A stretch of 64,000 nt of DNA from Calonectria ilicicola (taxonomy: Eukaryota; Ascomycota; Sordariomycetes; Hypocreales; Nectriaceae), in NCBI GenBank assembly GCA_020809705.1, contig CP085825.1:7440001-7504000 (forward strand), read 5' to 3'. The position numbers and the translations under genes are program-made. The notes below the pieces were generated by a model. That model had not been told where the DNA came from and did not search any database. It saw only the letters and a program-made list of their open reading frames with translations. The first letter of the stretch is position 1. Every line of letters starts with the position of its first letter. This document shows, piece by piece, positions 20,664 to 33,151 of this stretch.

Positions 20664-23072
20664 ATGGTCGACTCTGATCTCCCATCAAAGGCCAGGAGAG
20701 GGCAGCCAAGAAGACGGCTGATAGATGCTACCTGTCATACATGTGCCAGGTGTCGTCAGAAAAAGGTGAGGTGACTTTTCGAGATCCAATAATAGATATC
20801 TTTGTCTAATTACTAACTATATTATAAAAGGTCAAATGTGACGGCAACCGGCCTGAATGTAGCGCCTGTCGCCTCAAGGGCCAGGATTGTGAGTACCCGA
20901 AAGACGCAAGAAAAAGCGTAACGCGAACCAAAAAGGCGGATGTCATTTCACTTCAAAGGCAAATTGAAGAACTCAAACAACAGGTTAATAGACAATCACC
21001 TCGCGAACCATTGATAGAAACGCCTGAAGCTTTCCGCATTGCTGGGTTCAATCCTGAATCTGACTCTCCGGAGCTGACCGCCGCTGAGTCAATGTCTTTG
21101 GGCGATCACTCAACTACACACCGCCAGTCTCAGTCTCATGAACATAGGCCACATATCCCGCAAGTTGAATGGCAAAGGGAACCGCGAATCCAAAGATCCC
21201 CCAGTGATGATTTACCAGTGGCTGAGCGAAGTGGGGAGCTGGATCTTAGCACTGGGATCCTATCACCGAGAGCAACTACCGTGGAACGCGAGATCAATGT
21301 CTACGGTGCTACAAGCCTACTTCATGATCAGTCTTCTGAACAAATTTTAACTCAATCTCAAACGACAGAGAATAAAAATGGTCGTTCCTCAACTACTACT
21401 ACACGAGACCACCTGGTCGCAAATGCTGCGCTGCGTAAACAGGAGGAAATCATCCTGTTCTCCACACCGAGTATAGCTTCAAAAATGGATTTTGACGGCG
21501 TTCCAATGGATACAGCAATGCATCTTTTGGATTTACACTGGAATCGACAGCATTTGTCTTATCTCATCACATACCGTCCTGCGATCATGGATAGTCTTGT
21601 CAACAAAGGGCCCTACGTTAACAAATTGCTCTTGAACGCCATTTATGTGCAAAGTAGTCTATACAGCGACCGAAAATCATTGCGTTTGGATCCCGAAGAC
21701 CCTCAAACTGTGGGAATGGTGTTCTACAGTAGGTTTAAGGCTTTACTTGCAGACTATATCGATAAACCAAGCCTGCCAACCGTGGTAGCTCTCTTGACGT
21801 GTGGGGCTTGTCTGGTGCCACACGGTAAACAGAGTGCCGGCTGGGTGTTTTGCGGTATGGCACATAGAATGATGATCGACCTTGGGTATCATTTGGAGAC
21901 CACAAAAGCGACTCAAAGAGGCCCAGGAATGAAGTTATCGCCAATTGACATCGAGATGAGGCGCAGGGTATATTGGGGAGCATATGTCAGTGACATATTC
22001 CAATCGCTTTTTCTTGGACGATCCCCTACAATGCAAGAATTTTCCGGAAATATATCCAGTGAATATCTGGACTCATACGAGGAAATGGAAGAATGGACAC
22101 CATATCTAGACCCCATTTCCCAGCCCCTAGAAAGTAGCTTTGCTGGGTATCGAGGGCGCCCAACTTATGCTGTGAGCACATTCAGGTGCCTTCTTCAACT
22201 TTGCGAAATCGCCTCTCGCATTATTAGAGCTTTCTATTCGACAAGTAGCTTCAAAAAAGACAGAATAATCCTCATACAGACACGACACGAGATCAGACAG
22301 CAGTTGCATAATTGGAAGCAGACACTACCGACACATTTGCAATTTGACCCAGGCGCAGACCCCGTTCCACCCCCACATCAGATAACTCCACAGTAAATTT
22401 CCCTCAGAACTTGGTTGCTTCAATTTATTGACACAGTGGTTTAGTACAACTTACTGGGCCCTAATCATTCTGACAGAACAAGCTTTTCTTGATCGTGGTC
22501 ATTTTGAATCCCCTGAGGACGTAGCAGCCCAGACCGAGGGAGTAGATATATGCATCCAAGCTGCTCTGAAAATCTGGAGACTTGTAGAGGCATATAAAGG
22601 GACATTCACCCTCAGACGTGCCCAATACGGCATATCATATGCCACCTACTGCGCAGCCCTGGTTATGCTCCAGAAAGCCCACCGAGAGTCAACTGAGCAC
22701 ATTGAGTGCGTAAAATTTCTCTGGTCGGCGCTGTTGCAGTACCAAAAAGGGTGCAGCATCGGACTTAGCAGGCCGCTTAAATTACTCGAATCTCTCTTTC
22801 ACAAATTTGAGAATGTCTCACAGATTATTAATCTAGACGAACCGGAAACTGCTGAATGGCGAAATAGACGTGGTAAGGGCCCCAAGATCATCTATGGAAA
22901 TCAGGAACTAACAAATGTGCTAGCAACTGAAGCAGGTTTGAGACTAGCAAACGAATTCTCAGGTATTTCTCAACCCGAATTTGAATACTGGGGTACTCAG
23001 TGTATGAATTATTTCATTGGCGATGACTGTTTCCTCGACGACACAGTTTTTGGCATGTTCATGTCAGAATGA
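20664..23072 (+). CDS. Zn2Cys6 transcription factor, likely regulator of the 14-20 kb cluster
   Basis: Three exons, 20664-20765, 20831-22392 and 22445-23072, give 763 residues. The zinc cluster is complete: Cys27, 30, 37, 44, 47 and 54 (CARC, QKKVKCD, PECSAC, GQDC) with a basic RRGQPRRR just before. It is followed by a coiled-coil-like dimerisation helix (ISLQRQIEELKQQV). The central fungal-specific regulator domain (PF04082 type) is seen in LLDLHWNRQHLSYLITYRPA, MAHRMMIDLGYHL and RRRVYWGAYVSD. Intron 2 (GTAAAT..TTTAG, 52 nt) was chosen because it removes the stop and rejoins PPPHQITPHTTYWALIIL, a usual family segment. It sits at the end of the racemase/SDR/CipA cluster and is the natural candidate to bind the CGG inverted repeats there; that link is inference. 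Confidence 0.9.
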
Positions 23073-26000
23073 TGCATTTTTGTACATATGAGAGCTGGAG
23101 ATAAGCACGTTAAATAAAAATATATTTTATCCTTGAATAGGCAGAGAGACAGAATTTTCCACTCGAAATATATGGAATTACGCACAGTAGATCACACACA
23201 ACATGACCATGGAGGATCTTTTAGGTTGACAGTCAGGCTATTCCACACACCAGCCGTCATACTCCCTGAGCTTCACATCGACGTAGCCCAATTGAGATGA
23301 CGAGGCATGGACTTGGAGCAAAATATGGCATCAAAGAACCACTGGGAAGGAGGTGGCCAGTTTTATTGCCCCCAGCCAGCGAATTCGTGCTGTATAGCGC
23401 GATTAAAGAGGCCTCAATCTCTGATTGTAGGAGGAACTTGTCCGTTTCATCAGGCTAATTTGAGGCTCCTTTGATGGGGCGTTGGTAGTTCACGATCCAA
23501 GGGCCACTTACGCGTCATGCGCTCGATGGATCTGATAGCCTGTCATTCTTTACCAGAGTAAAAAAAAAATCCGCCGAAATGTTTTATTGCCTCGGCCTAA
23601 TAAAGCTCGGCATTTTTCGCATCAAGATGGTTCAAGATGAGACCATTCCTGATTTGTGTAGCCATGAGACGAAAATCTGATATTGTCAACGTGATGAAGG
23701 CGTTGTCTTCACCGACTGGAATTATTTACGAACTAAAGATCGGGGGTATTGGATATTATTGCGTTGCGCCCTTTCCACTGAAATCGTCCGTCTAAGCCGT
23801 TTCTGAATGGCCTCTCGGCCAGCCTTATGACTCTGGACCCACCGCTCGGGGTATGGCGTGGGGGGAGGCCGCTTGGGGCTTGTTAATAAAATTTTCAACT
23901 ACTAGTCTGTGCTAACATGCTACTCTGAAAGGCCTGTTGACTGATTGTAGCAATTGTTCTCGTGAACGTTGGCCGTGAGAGGTAGTCCAACCATGCTGCG
24001 CAAAACATCCGAAGCTAAAACGTCTAGGGCAGGGATTGTTGATCAATATTTTAACTATGGAAAAATCATCTGATGCGGTCAACCTGTCAAATGTAGACAA
24101 AAGCTGTTCGTTTAAGTCTCCGAGACATTGGTGGAGTAGAGTTAGGATGGAGCTCGTACCGGTGATGGTCCTTGTCCAATATCCACATTGCCACCGTTGA
24201 TGGCCTTTTTTTTTTCTTGTTTTACGGCCGATGAGAAAGGCTTGATTGGTATTGGTTCATTCTCAACCAATTAAGCATTTGCCAAACGGGTTCTACGGGG
24301 CTGTTACAAGGCCCAGAACACTGGTTTATGACCCACGAGTTCAGGTCCGATGTAACATGCAGAGGTGATTTGCTCCTCGGGGCTCGCGGGATGCGCACGG
24401 GAGTGACTGTGCCAAGGGTCCAGCATCGAAGGCGTGACGCCACGACTCCCACACGCTGTGGAGCATTCCATGCCCCCGGTACATCATTACTCAGGCTGAG
24501 GACGACCGCGTGGGATGTCTTGGCAGCAGCGACTAGATCGAGCATGAAGAAATGGCGCTGGTGGCTGAAGAAAAAACAAAATAGGCTAGCTAGAGGAACC
24601 TTTGGATCTAATCTAGCAGAATCGGGACTTTACGGCCATCTGATAACTCAGCGCTTCACCGTTTCTCTGCCACAAAGGAGCTATTGGGGCCTCACTTGCA
24701 GCCAAATTTTGGCCGTGCCAAAGCTCAGGCCAAGACTGGCTGCCGCTCATAGGAGGAGGTACGAAGTAAGTGTTCCCACCAAAGAAGCTAATCTGATGCC
24801 CCCATGCTGACAAAAAAAAATGCTAGAGTAGGATCATTTGGTGGAGCAAGGTCACGTTGCATCCACACGAAGCAACTTGCATTTCGGTCAACATCCCAAT
24901 GCTGGGTTACGGCTAGGCATCCATTTAGTATACAACGGGCGGAGGAGGCTGAACAGAGGTTGAATCTGCGGTCTGGTTGGTGAGCTACGGGAATTTTCGT
25001 GACGCTAACGAAGTGCAAAGAGGGAGAGATCCTTGTTGCAGCCAATTTTTGAATGAGGCATTTCAAAGTTTGTTGAAAATGGGGCTGGGGATTTGATCTT
25101 TTCCAGGCAAAAGTGAACGACACTCTTGCACAAAGCCAACTGCTGAAACTGGCCCCGTTGGCTTGGCCAAAATTTTGTACATGGACTGTATCTTCGCTTC
25201 GGTACTTGTTGCTGGGAGGAGCAGCCACTCAGGTGCTAGAGCCGGCATGTCCTCACATGTTTGAGCGATAATCATTACCGTTTGCGTGGCGCTGAGCTTT
25301 GACGCTAAGACAAAAGGGTAACTGGGCAGGGGTCCACGCCGACCCCAAACCATGCTGATGCAACCCAGAAGGGCATGGATGGTGAGCCCAAGATCAAGAT
25401 CAAGTCGCTGGTTGCGTCGGTGAACCCGCGCCGCTCCCTCCTTCAGCGTTTGAGGCTAGGTAGGTAGGCTACGGGCTTGTGGCGGAAATGGAGGGAGAAA
25501 AACCCTCACCTAGGATCAGCATCATGCCAGCGAGCACAAGCCATCCCTGAGCTAGGCAGCTGTTTAGCAGCAGCAGCGTCATGCAACTGCACAGATGATG
25601 TAGCTGGGATGTCTGCGGGGAGCCGGGCGCCAATGGCGAACCACTGACAGGGAAGCAGACGCGGAGGGAGAGCTGGTCTAGCAGAGTCACGCAGTGTGAT
25701 TAGAGTGATAACTGGCAGTCGATACGTGGACTAACGTTTGCTTTTTTCCATTTAGATGGTTAGCTAGATGGAGAACGGAGCATGTTAGCTAAGAGGCTGA
25801 ACTCAAGGCTATCGAAAAGTTATTTCGTGCAGCCAACCTGGTCTGGAAATTGATGAGAGAGAGCGCGGCGACGTGACCCAAACGCGGCCATTTGGGAGGG
25901 AACCAGATCCTTCTGAACCCAAAGCAAAGGAAAATTTGGACAATGGAAAATAAAAGGAACAAAAGCGGAAATAAACAGGCGTTGATTGCACTCCATCTCA

Positions 26001-26606
26001 AATCCTTTAATGTGCTAGCACTCAATTCATTTAATTAACTGTACCGCACCGTACCGGTAGTGGCCTGTCCCCTGCCTCGTCGCCACGCGAGGCGGCCGAA
26101 GGATTAAGAAAAATGGATTGACTTTTTCTTGCCCACCCACGCCAAGACGTACGGCTCGACAAATCAACGTTTTTGCCATGTCCGAGCTCGGTCCTTTCGT
26201 TAGCAGAGTACCATCGGGCGCACCGAGCTCGTCGTCTCCCGCTTGTGGCTTGTGCGACCGGGACTTGTTGGTTGCTAGTCTTTTCAGTGAGCCGATGTGG
26301 TGGTCTTCTGATCTTTTACTTAGTTCCATCTGATCTGATTAAGGGAAAGCAAGCCACTGACAAGAGCAGGAAGGATTCTTTTGGACCGAGGCCAGGAAGC
26401 GCAACAGAATCAGCCAGCGGATTTATCTAATCAATCTCAGCGGGGCCATCGGGCAATGATCGTCCATAACAACCAGCCAACGCCCACCTTTTGAACAGGC
26501 CTCATCCGCCGCATTCAAATTCAAGCCTTGTCTCCTCCAAGCAGAAACAGAGAGAGAGAGAGACAGAGCAAAGCATTCCGAGCCGCATCATCTGCTCTCG
26601 TTCATC
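23073..26606. other. Long gene-free stretch
   Basis: About 3.5 kb between two plus-strand genes with no supported gene. The last 330 bp are the promoter and leader of the MFS gene, with GATA-type sequences (26329-26340 and 26422-26431) and an AG-rich leader near 26548-26562. The longest frames (146 and 160 codons) have no recognisable domain. Confidence 0.5.
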
Positions 26607-28370
26607 ATGTCCGTCCTCAACGAAGCCGAGGCCAAGGAGACTGGCGGCATCATTGACCGCGAGGTGCCGGCACAGACAGCTGCCGATGCTGTCCGAGACA
26701 TCAAATCTCCCGGTGTTATCCGTGTCGAGGCCATCTCGTCCGTCATCACCACCACCGACCGCATCTTCATCTTCCTGAGTGTCTTCCTCGTCGCCTACGC
26801 CTACGGCCTCGATGGAACTGTTCGATACGTCTACCAGCCCTATGCTACCGCCTCATTCGAAAACCAGTCGCTCGTGTCGACTGTTGCCACCCTCCGTGCC
26901 GTCATTGCTGCTGCTGCTCAGCCCACGTCGGCCAAGATTGCTGATGTCTTCGGTCGTGTTGAGCTCATCTGCCTGTCCGTCTTCTTCTACGTCCTGGGAA
27001 CGATCATTGAGTCCGTCTCTGCCAATGTCTCCCAATTCGCTGCCGGTGCCATCATCTACCAGATTGGCTACACCATGATCATCCTGCTCATCGAGGTCAT
27101 CATTGCTGATATTACCTCCACCCGTGCACGTCTCTTCTTCAGCTACATCCCCGCTCTGCCCTTCATCATCAACACCTGGGTGAGCGGTGACATCACACAG
27201 GCCGTTCTTGGTGTCACAACCTGGCACTGGGGTGTTGGAATGTGGTGCATCATCTACCCGGTCTGCGCCATGCCCCTCATCATCAGCCTTCTTGTTGTTG
27301 GCCGCCGTGCTAAGAAGCAGGGTCTTCTCGATAGCTACAAGAGCTCATTCCAGCAGCTTGGCGCCCGCAACTTCGCCGCTGAGCTCTTTTGGCTGCTGGA
27401 TGTTATTGGAGTGATCTTGATGATTGCCATTTTTGCCCTCATCCTGGTTCCCCTCACCGTCGCTGGTGGTTTCAGCAACCAGTGGAAGAGCGCCCATGTT
27501 ATCGCTCCCCTCGTTGTCGGCTTCGTCTGCATTCCCGTCTTCATCGTTTGGGAGCTCCGCGCACCTCACCCTCTCCTCCCCTTCGCTCTCATGAAGGACC
27601 GTGCTATTTGGGCCCCAATGGGTATCGCCGTCTTGCTCAACTTTGCCTGGACCATGCAGGGTGACTACCTGTACACCGTTCTCATCGTGGCCTTCGACTT
27701 CAGCATCACCACCGCCACTCGAATCACCTCGCTCTACTCATTCTCCAGTGTCATCATTGGAACCCTGCTCGGTCTTGTTGTGTACAAGGTCCGCCGTCTC
27801 AAGGTCTTCATCGTTTGCGGTACCTGCCTCTTCCTGGTTGCTTTCGGTCTTCTCATCCGCTACCGTGGCGACCCGACTTCCAGCGGCCGATCTGGTGTCA
27901 TTGGTGCTCAAGTGCTTCTTGGTATCGCTGGTGGTATGTTCCCATACCCCGCTCAGGCCTCTGTCCAGTCTGCTGTCAAGCACGAGCACCTGGCCGTCAT
28001 GACTGGTGTTTACCTTGCTACCTACAATGTTGGTTCTGCCCTCGGAAACTCCGTCTCTGGAGCCATCTGGACCCAGGTTATGCCCAAGACCCTGGCTAAA
28101 AACCTTGCTGGCATCAACGAGACCCTCGCTGTCTCTACCTTTGCCGACCCCTTCGGTGCCGCTGCCGAGTGGCCCATGGGCGCCCCAGAGCGTGAGGCTA
28201 TTGTCGCCTCGTACCAGCATGTGCAGCGCCTTCTGACCATCACCGGCATCTGCCTTTGCGTTCCCCTCATTGCATTCTCGGTTTGCCTGCGCAACCCCAA
28301 GCTCAACAACAACCAGACTTTGGCTGAGGGCGGAGACAAGTCTGACAGCGAGAACTCTACCAGCGCTTAG
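26607..28370 (+). CDS. MFS transporter, siderophore-iron transporter (SIT/ARN-Mir) type
   Basis: Single-exon frame of 587 residues with a hydrophilic N-terminus (about 50 residues) and about 14 hydrophobic segments. Length and topology fit the fungal siderophore:proton symporters. Family-like segments: [20 protein letters not shown] (a typical SIT N-terminal motif), [25 protein letters not shown] (motif A region), [41 protein letters not shown]-like [14 protein letters not shown], and an extracellular loop with [13 protein letters not shown] before the last membrane segment. Codon use is strongly C-biased, pointing to high expression. Near-matches to the GATA-factor iron-repressor site lie upstream, consistent with but not proof of iron control. 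Which siderophore is carried cannot be read from the sequence. Located in plasma or vesicle membrane. Confidence 0.88.
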   Translation: MSVLNEAEAKETGGIIDREVPAQTAADAVRDIKSPGVIRVEAISSVITTTDRIFIFLSVFLVAYAYGLDGTVRYVYQPYATASFENQSLVSTVATLRAVIAAAAQPTSAKIADVFGRVELICLSVFFYVLGTIIESVSANVSQFAAGAIIYQIGYTMIILLIEVIIADITSTRARLFFSYIPALPFIINTWVSGDITQAVLGVTTWHWGVGMWCIIYPVCAMPLIISLLVVGRRAKKQGLLDSYKSSFQQLGARNFAAELFWLLDVIGVILMIAIFALILVPLTVAGGFSNQWKSAHVIAPLVVGFVCIPVFIVWELRAPHPLLPFALMKDRAIWAPMGIAVLLNFAWTMQGDYLYTVLIVAFDFSITTATRITSLYSFSSVIIGTLLGLVVYKVRRLKVFIVCGTCLFLVAFGLLIRYRGDPTSSGRSGVIGAQVLLGIAGGMFPYPAQASVQSAVKHEHLAVMTGVYLATYNVGSALGNSVSGAIWTQVMPKTLAKNLAGINETLAVSTFADPFGAAAEWPMGAPEREAIVASYQHVQRLLTITGICLCVPLIAFSVCLRNPKLNNNQTLAEGGDKSDSENSTSA

Positions 28371-28803
28371 ATTGAAGGTGCTGGTTCACTGGACTAATGG
28401 CCATAATGGAAAAAGACTTTTTTATAATACCCTAATAAAATACCCGGTTACATTGCTCTGTCATATTTTTATCGCCCCAAAATCTCCTTTTGATGCGTGA
28501 ATCATAATCAGGCGCCATGTATAAATTATTCCATGACAGATATCTCACTTGGTTGTTACACTAATATCCATTTCTTGACATCAATCGATGCGACCTGCTC
28601 AACCCGTGCTGATGTCCTTGATTGGGGCCATTGCCTTCTCGACCTTGTGTTATCAGAATCCTTACCATAGATGGTTTTGATGGGTGTGTTTCGCAAATTA
28701 ACATTTGCTGATAGCCCGAAACTTAATCTGCAATCACGCATGAGGCTTAGTTTAGGAATCCGTTTCCAGAAGACCCCTCACCATCCTGCAGGGAGCTAAC
28801 GAT
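28371..28803. other. Intergenic region between convergent genes
   Basis: A 433-bp spacer between the stops of the MFS gene (plus) and the C9-methyltransferase (minus). A+T-rich 3' flanks; I see no gene or clear structured element. Confidence 0.55.
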
Positions 28804-30492
28804 TTAAACAACAGCGGGGAAAGTAGCTTTCGATTTGGCCCTAGCGACTGCAATAGGACCGTGGACGCCGTGCTGCGAAGGGACTCCTTCAATGCGATGG
28901 GTGCTGTTGAGGTTTTTGACAACGACAAACTGGAAGCAAGTGGCCGAGCCCTGTCGAGAGGCAATGGTGGACCAGGCCAAGAAAAGCTCCCAGATGCGGT
29001 ACCATGCCACACCGTATTTAGCTTTGACGGTATCCGCGTTACCGAGCCAGTTACGGTACCAGCGCCACAGAGTACCACTGTAGTGAACACCGACAGTGTC
29101 AACACTGCACTTCATGTTAGCGTTTCTCTGCACATGGGATATAAATTCTGTGAGATGTCTCTTTCGACAAGTTACTTACCTTTTTACTTCAAACCCAGCA
29201 GCCTCAAGGCACATGATGTAGTACGAGAGGGGTGTGGAGGCATCGGCACCAGGGAAAATGTACTTGTTCAAGTAGAGCCCCCAAACAAAATCCTCGTACT
29301 GCCAAGCACGACGGAGACCAGACAACTGAACGTACATTATGCCATCATCTTTGAGCATGTCGTAGCATTGACGGAAGAAGGTTGTAAGTTTGCGAACACC
29401 AACGTGCTCACCCATTTCTAGCTGAGAGATCTTGGCAAACTGTTGCTTGGGGATGTCACGGTAGTCGGAATGGAGGATTCGGCTCTGAGATTCAGGCACA
29501 CCGGAGCGACGGAGGCCATCGTTTCCCCAAGCAACTTGATTACCAGCAATGGTAACTCCGGTAACCTTGGCACCATAGTTAACAGAGGCAAATCGGGCCA
29601 GAGAGCCCCAACCGCAACCAATATCGAGAAGTGTCTGGCCTTCCTTAAGCTCAAGTTTTTCACACACAAGAGCCATCTTGTTATCCTGCATCTCTTCCAG
29701 TGTCTCCTCGCGAGAGGGGTCTGAGATGACTCCACTGGTGTAGATCATGCGAGGGCCCAAGAAGTAGCTGTAGTGATCATTGCCGGTATCATAGGTGGGA
29801 CGGATCTGCTCATCATCCTGCTTGCGCGTGTGGAAGAGAACACTAGGGCCGAATCCTGACAAGATGAACTTGAAGAGGGGCCAAGTGAAGGCCCAGGTAG
29901 CCCAATCATGACGATACTCGAGGATATCAAGGCAGTCTCCATTCAAGTCCACCTCTTGCTCGATGTATTTATCGATGAAGGTCTGCATGGGGATCTTGTT
30001 GTTGGTGTTCCATCGTTCGCGGTCTTCCGGTTTCTTAAAAGTAAGATATTCCTCAATAGGTCGATTAGGAAGCCTAATTCCCTTTTCGAACGGTCTCGTT
30101 GGAGGGGTGATGCGAGAGGCTGTGTACCACACGGCGATGAGGATCGGGAAGAGGAGGACGAGGGTCAAGAACAAGGTCGTCCAGAAGCCACCGTAAATGG
30201 CCCTGGAGAGCACGATTGGAACACCTAACAACAGACCGATGAGGATGCCATTCGGAAAGAATAGGTTTCCAGGACCGTCAAAGGGGAGGGGAGGATTGGG
30301 GATTGCGGCCGCCTGTTGAATTAGTTCAAGTTAGTTCTAGGCTGCATTGCGGGCCGCTAAAAATAGAGATCTCACGTCTGTGGTCTTATAGTCCGGATTG
30401 TCGGTTTTAAACTTGGACGGTACGGCAGGTGGGGTGGCGATGAAGGTGATATCGCCCTCGAGCTGATCGCCTGTTTTCGTCTCCGAAGCCAT
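28804..30492 (-). CDS. Sphingolipid C9-methyltransferase (cyclopropane-fatty-acid-synthase family)
   Basis: Three exons, 30492-30376, 30312-29180 and 29104-28804, give 516 residues. The enzyme transfers a methyl group from S-adenosylmethionine to C9 of the sphingoid base of fungal glucosylceramides. Two N-terminal membrane segments (NGILIGLLLGVPIVLSRA and FWTTLFLTLVLLFPILIAVW) precede the methyltransferase domain, as is usual for this ER enzyme. SAM-binding motif LLDIGCGWGSLARFA and the family's YDTGNDHYSYFLGPRMIYTS and QLEMGEHVGVRK segments are present. So is the C-terminal WRWYRNWLGN, SRQGSATCFQ and VKNLNSTHRIEGV. The last intron joins EVK to SVDTVGVHYSGTL. A direct repeat of GGACAGATAATTC lies 88-120 bp upstream. 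Family knowledge: loss alters membranes, growth and virulence in several fungi. Confidence 0.93.
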
Positions 30493-30579
30493 GGCTGTCA
30501 ATTGGGGAAATGTATTGGGTTGACAAACCAATTGCTCCCAGATCTGGGAATCGGAGAGAATAAATAGGGGCTTGAAATA

Positions 30580-30611
30580 GGACAGATAATTCAAAACAGG
30601 ACAGATAATTC
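30580..30611 (-). promoter_or_regulatory. Direct repeat GGACAGATAATTC (two copies, 19-bp period)
   Basis: Copies at 30580-30592 and 30599-30611, 88-120 bp upstream of the C9-methyltransferase start. Each contains GATAA, the core of GATA-factor sites. Regulatory role is inference. Confidence 0.35.
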
Positions 30612-31294
30612 CGAAATGCAATCTCTCTTCGAGTTGGGAGGAGGCGGGTGGTTAGGCACCTGAATTCTTTGACCCATCTTAGCTTGGCGACTAGGGTGCT
30701 GGTTGGTTCAGGGTCTTGATGCACAAAGCATGCATTACTCCATGTGCCAACCAACCAGAACTTATGCGCTAGCAATATGCAAACGCACAAATGATTTCGC
30801 CATAACTCGCTACAGCAATATTCCAATTGCAGCTGCATTCCTTATACAGAGGTACAGGCACCAGGGAATTAAAGAATTGAGCACGGGTGATCCTCCACGC
30901 GACACGGATACCCGCTTTTGCGGCCCGGGGGCGCTTCCGCGGCGCTGCTGTTGGCGCTTTGACTGCCATGATGCAAACCACGAGGTAGCATCTAAATGGT
31001 CGCGATCAAAGCACCGTGGCCCGAGAAGAGCTATGAAACCACTGAAACCGCTGAAACCATATTTAATTATAATAACAAAAACAAGATGAATAACAAACAG
31101 AACGAAAACAACATGATCGAAACCCTTCAACTGAAGAATAAAAAGGAGCGAGAAAGCACGGGGAAGATTGTTTCCAGCTCACCATTCCACACTTGACAGG
31201 AGCAAGTAGGTTCGGCTTTGTTAGAGTAATTCATTGACTGAATACTCTCATTTCCATTCTCTGAAAATATTTTCTCATTTTACCCTTCCCCAAA
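30612..31294. other. Divergent intergenic region
   Basis: About 680 bp of promoter DNA between the divergent C9-methyltransferase and arrestin-like genes. An A-rich stretch (31060-31145) precedes the arrestin-like gene. No gene is seen. Confidence 0.5.
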
Positions 31295-32560
31295 ATGGAC
31301 ATCATGAATTTCACCAACGACAGCATCACAATGCTGCCCTCTCATCCTCAGCCCCCCCGCCCGGCGCGGATGTTGAGGCTCGCCCGCAGCCTGCGGAGTA
31401 TACGATCATTAAGCCAACTTCTTCCGCAGCCTGATGTCAAAGAAGTTTTGCTGGACTGCGACATCACAAGCCCTTCTACAATCATGCTTGACGATTACGG
31501 AATGTCAAACTCACTACTCTCTGGAACGCTACGTCTCCAGGTGCTAAAGGACTATGCCGACATTGAGAGCCTTAGCGGCGCTCTGCACATGCACATCAAG
31601 TATAAGCGCCCTTTTAGAAAAGGGTGCTCGGACTGCAAACATAAGAAGGTCGAGATTAAGGACTGGCATCTTATTGGCCAGGAGATCAGACTGCGAGAGG
31701 GCAATCACGCATTCCCATTTCATATCGACATTCCAGCCAGCTCCAAGGCTTCTGTACAAACTTCTATTATTTCAGTTTATTACGAATTCACCGCTGAAGT
31801 GGTATACAAATCCGGGAACACCAACGCAAGATCTGGAGGCAGCGCCAATGCCACCTTCAAACGAATTATCCCAGTCAGGCGTCGCCTATCTATTCCAGAC
31901 TCTCCTCTTTGTTGCGTCAAGACCTCGCCTTCAACAGGAATAGAGATAGAGTGCTGCTATAATTCAATAATCAGCCCGATCGGAGTCAACAAGGTACAGC
32001 TCAAGTTCAACCAATTACGAAGTCCATATCTGGGTCGCGATTCGCTAGTCTGGTGCCTTCAGAAGGGTTCATGGAGGCTAAAAGAGCATATCATGACTTC
32101 CATCGAGCCATGCCGGCATCATTGCAATGATCAAACAACACATAGAGGAGAGTCCCGTTCCATGACGCGGATACTTGCCGGCAAGGACTTTTATGATGGA
32201 TGGCAGCTGGACAAGAACCAAGGAACAGGAAACATGGAAATAGACGTTGCCATCAGCCAAAAACCGACCAACGACTGTGAACTATTCACTCGAGACGCCT
32301 ACGGAAATGATGATGTTAAAGTGGCACATTTTTTGGCCATCGAATTGGTCTTTGTTGCAGAGATTCTCAAGGACGGGAATCCGAACAACGCGAGTCGCAT
32401 CGGGGCTGTAAGAATGCTGTGCACGGAGTTCCGCATTGCGATAGATGAGCCCACAGCAGAGAAGGCCAATTGGATGAATGAGATACCACCTTTTTACGAC
32501 GACTTGTGGCCTAGCCCACCAGGATACGGAAAGACGGAGGAGTTTAATTTATTACGGTAG
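31295..32560 (+). CDS. Arrestin-like protein
   Basis: Single-exon frame of 421 residues. After a basic N-terminus the arrestin N-domain is suggested by LLSGTLRLQVLKDYADIESL, MHIKYKR, WHLIGQEIRLREGNHAFPFH, IDIPASSKASVQTSIISVYY and EFTAEVVYKSG. The C-domain follows from about residue 190 (RIIPVRRRLSIPDS onward). Family knowledge: fungal alpha-arrestins (ART/PalF type) link ubiquitin ligases to plasma-membrane transporters or receptors for endocytosis. I do not see a PPxY ubiquitin-ligase motif in the part read, and the protein is shorter than most ARTs. A role in endocytic sorting is therefore only family-level. The ATG at 31295 is the first in frame. Confidence 0.75.
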   Translation: MDIMNFTNDSITMLPSHPQPPRPARMLRLARSLRSIRSLSQLLPQPDVKEVLLDCDITSPSTIMLDDYGMSNSLLSGTLRLQVLKDYADIESLSGALHMHIKYKRPFRKGCSDCKHKKVEIKDWHLIGQEIRLREGNHAFPFHIDIPASSKASVQTSIISVYYEFTAEVVYKSGNTNARSGGSANATFKRIIPVRRRLSIPDSPLCCVKTSPSTGIEIECCYNSIISPIGVNKVQLKFNQLRSPYLGRDSLVWCLQKGSWRLKEHIMTSIEPCRHHCNDQTTHRGESRSMTRILAGKDFYDGWQLDKNQGTGNMEIDVAISQKPTNDCELFTRDAYGNDDVKVAHFLAIELVFVAEILKDGNPNNASRIGAVRMLCTEFRIAIDEPTAEKANWMNEIPPFYDDLWPSPPGYGKTEEFNLLR

Positions 32561-33151
32561 TAGATCTATCTACCTTGCCTTTGACAGGACCATATTTTTC
32601 TTTGTATTATTTCATTTAGCGTTGGGTTTACTTCTGGTTTTATATTTAAATTATGATTCAATTCACAATCAAATTCAAGACAGACCCGCCTTCATCCATG
32701 ACATGTCAGGAAAATAAAGCGAAGGAATTATTTCATGTGATTCATCTTCTAACCCATTAGGATGACAACAATATCATATCTGAGTCTCACTTTCCCAGGA
32801 CTTCATCTTGCTTCGTTCGGTTGATTGTCTTGGCATCGCAAATTGACTGATTGGGAAGGTGGGGGAGCGTAGCGCCATCGCCAACACATGCAAGTCTGTC
32901 ACTGAGGAAATTTAGCGCAACCAAACTTGAAGATTGGCAAGCGTAGCCGACGGCACTGCACTACATACGTAGAATTTGAGACATTACAGAGTGACATCTT
33001 TTATGAAGGAAAGTTTCCGCGGCTTTGTTCCTGTATTTATATGTTGTTATACATGAAAGTTATTGGCAAGATACAATCTGACGGATGATTTTATTGTACA
33101 ATTGCGAGCTCTATAATTCTACAGCCATTTGACCGCGGAGAGAACAAAACC
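32561..33151. other. Intergenic region, no gene seen
   Basis: 591 bp between two plus-strand genes; contains the 3' flank of the arrestin-like gene and the promoter of the SDR at 33152. No further feature recognised. Confidence 0.55.

Noticed and set aside
22364..22436. Alternative intron 2 in the Zn2Cys6 regulator
   Set aside because: Keeps the frame, but its GTTCCA donor is poor and it would delete the conserved PPPHQITP segment; 22393-22444 fits better.
23238..23330. Minus-strand stretch of about 30 codons (LGYVDVKLREYDGWCVE)
   Set aside because: Protein-like, but too short and isolated to call a gene or relic; no flanking exon found.
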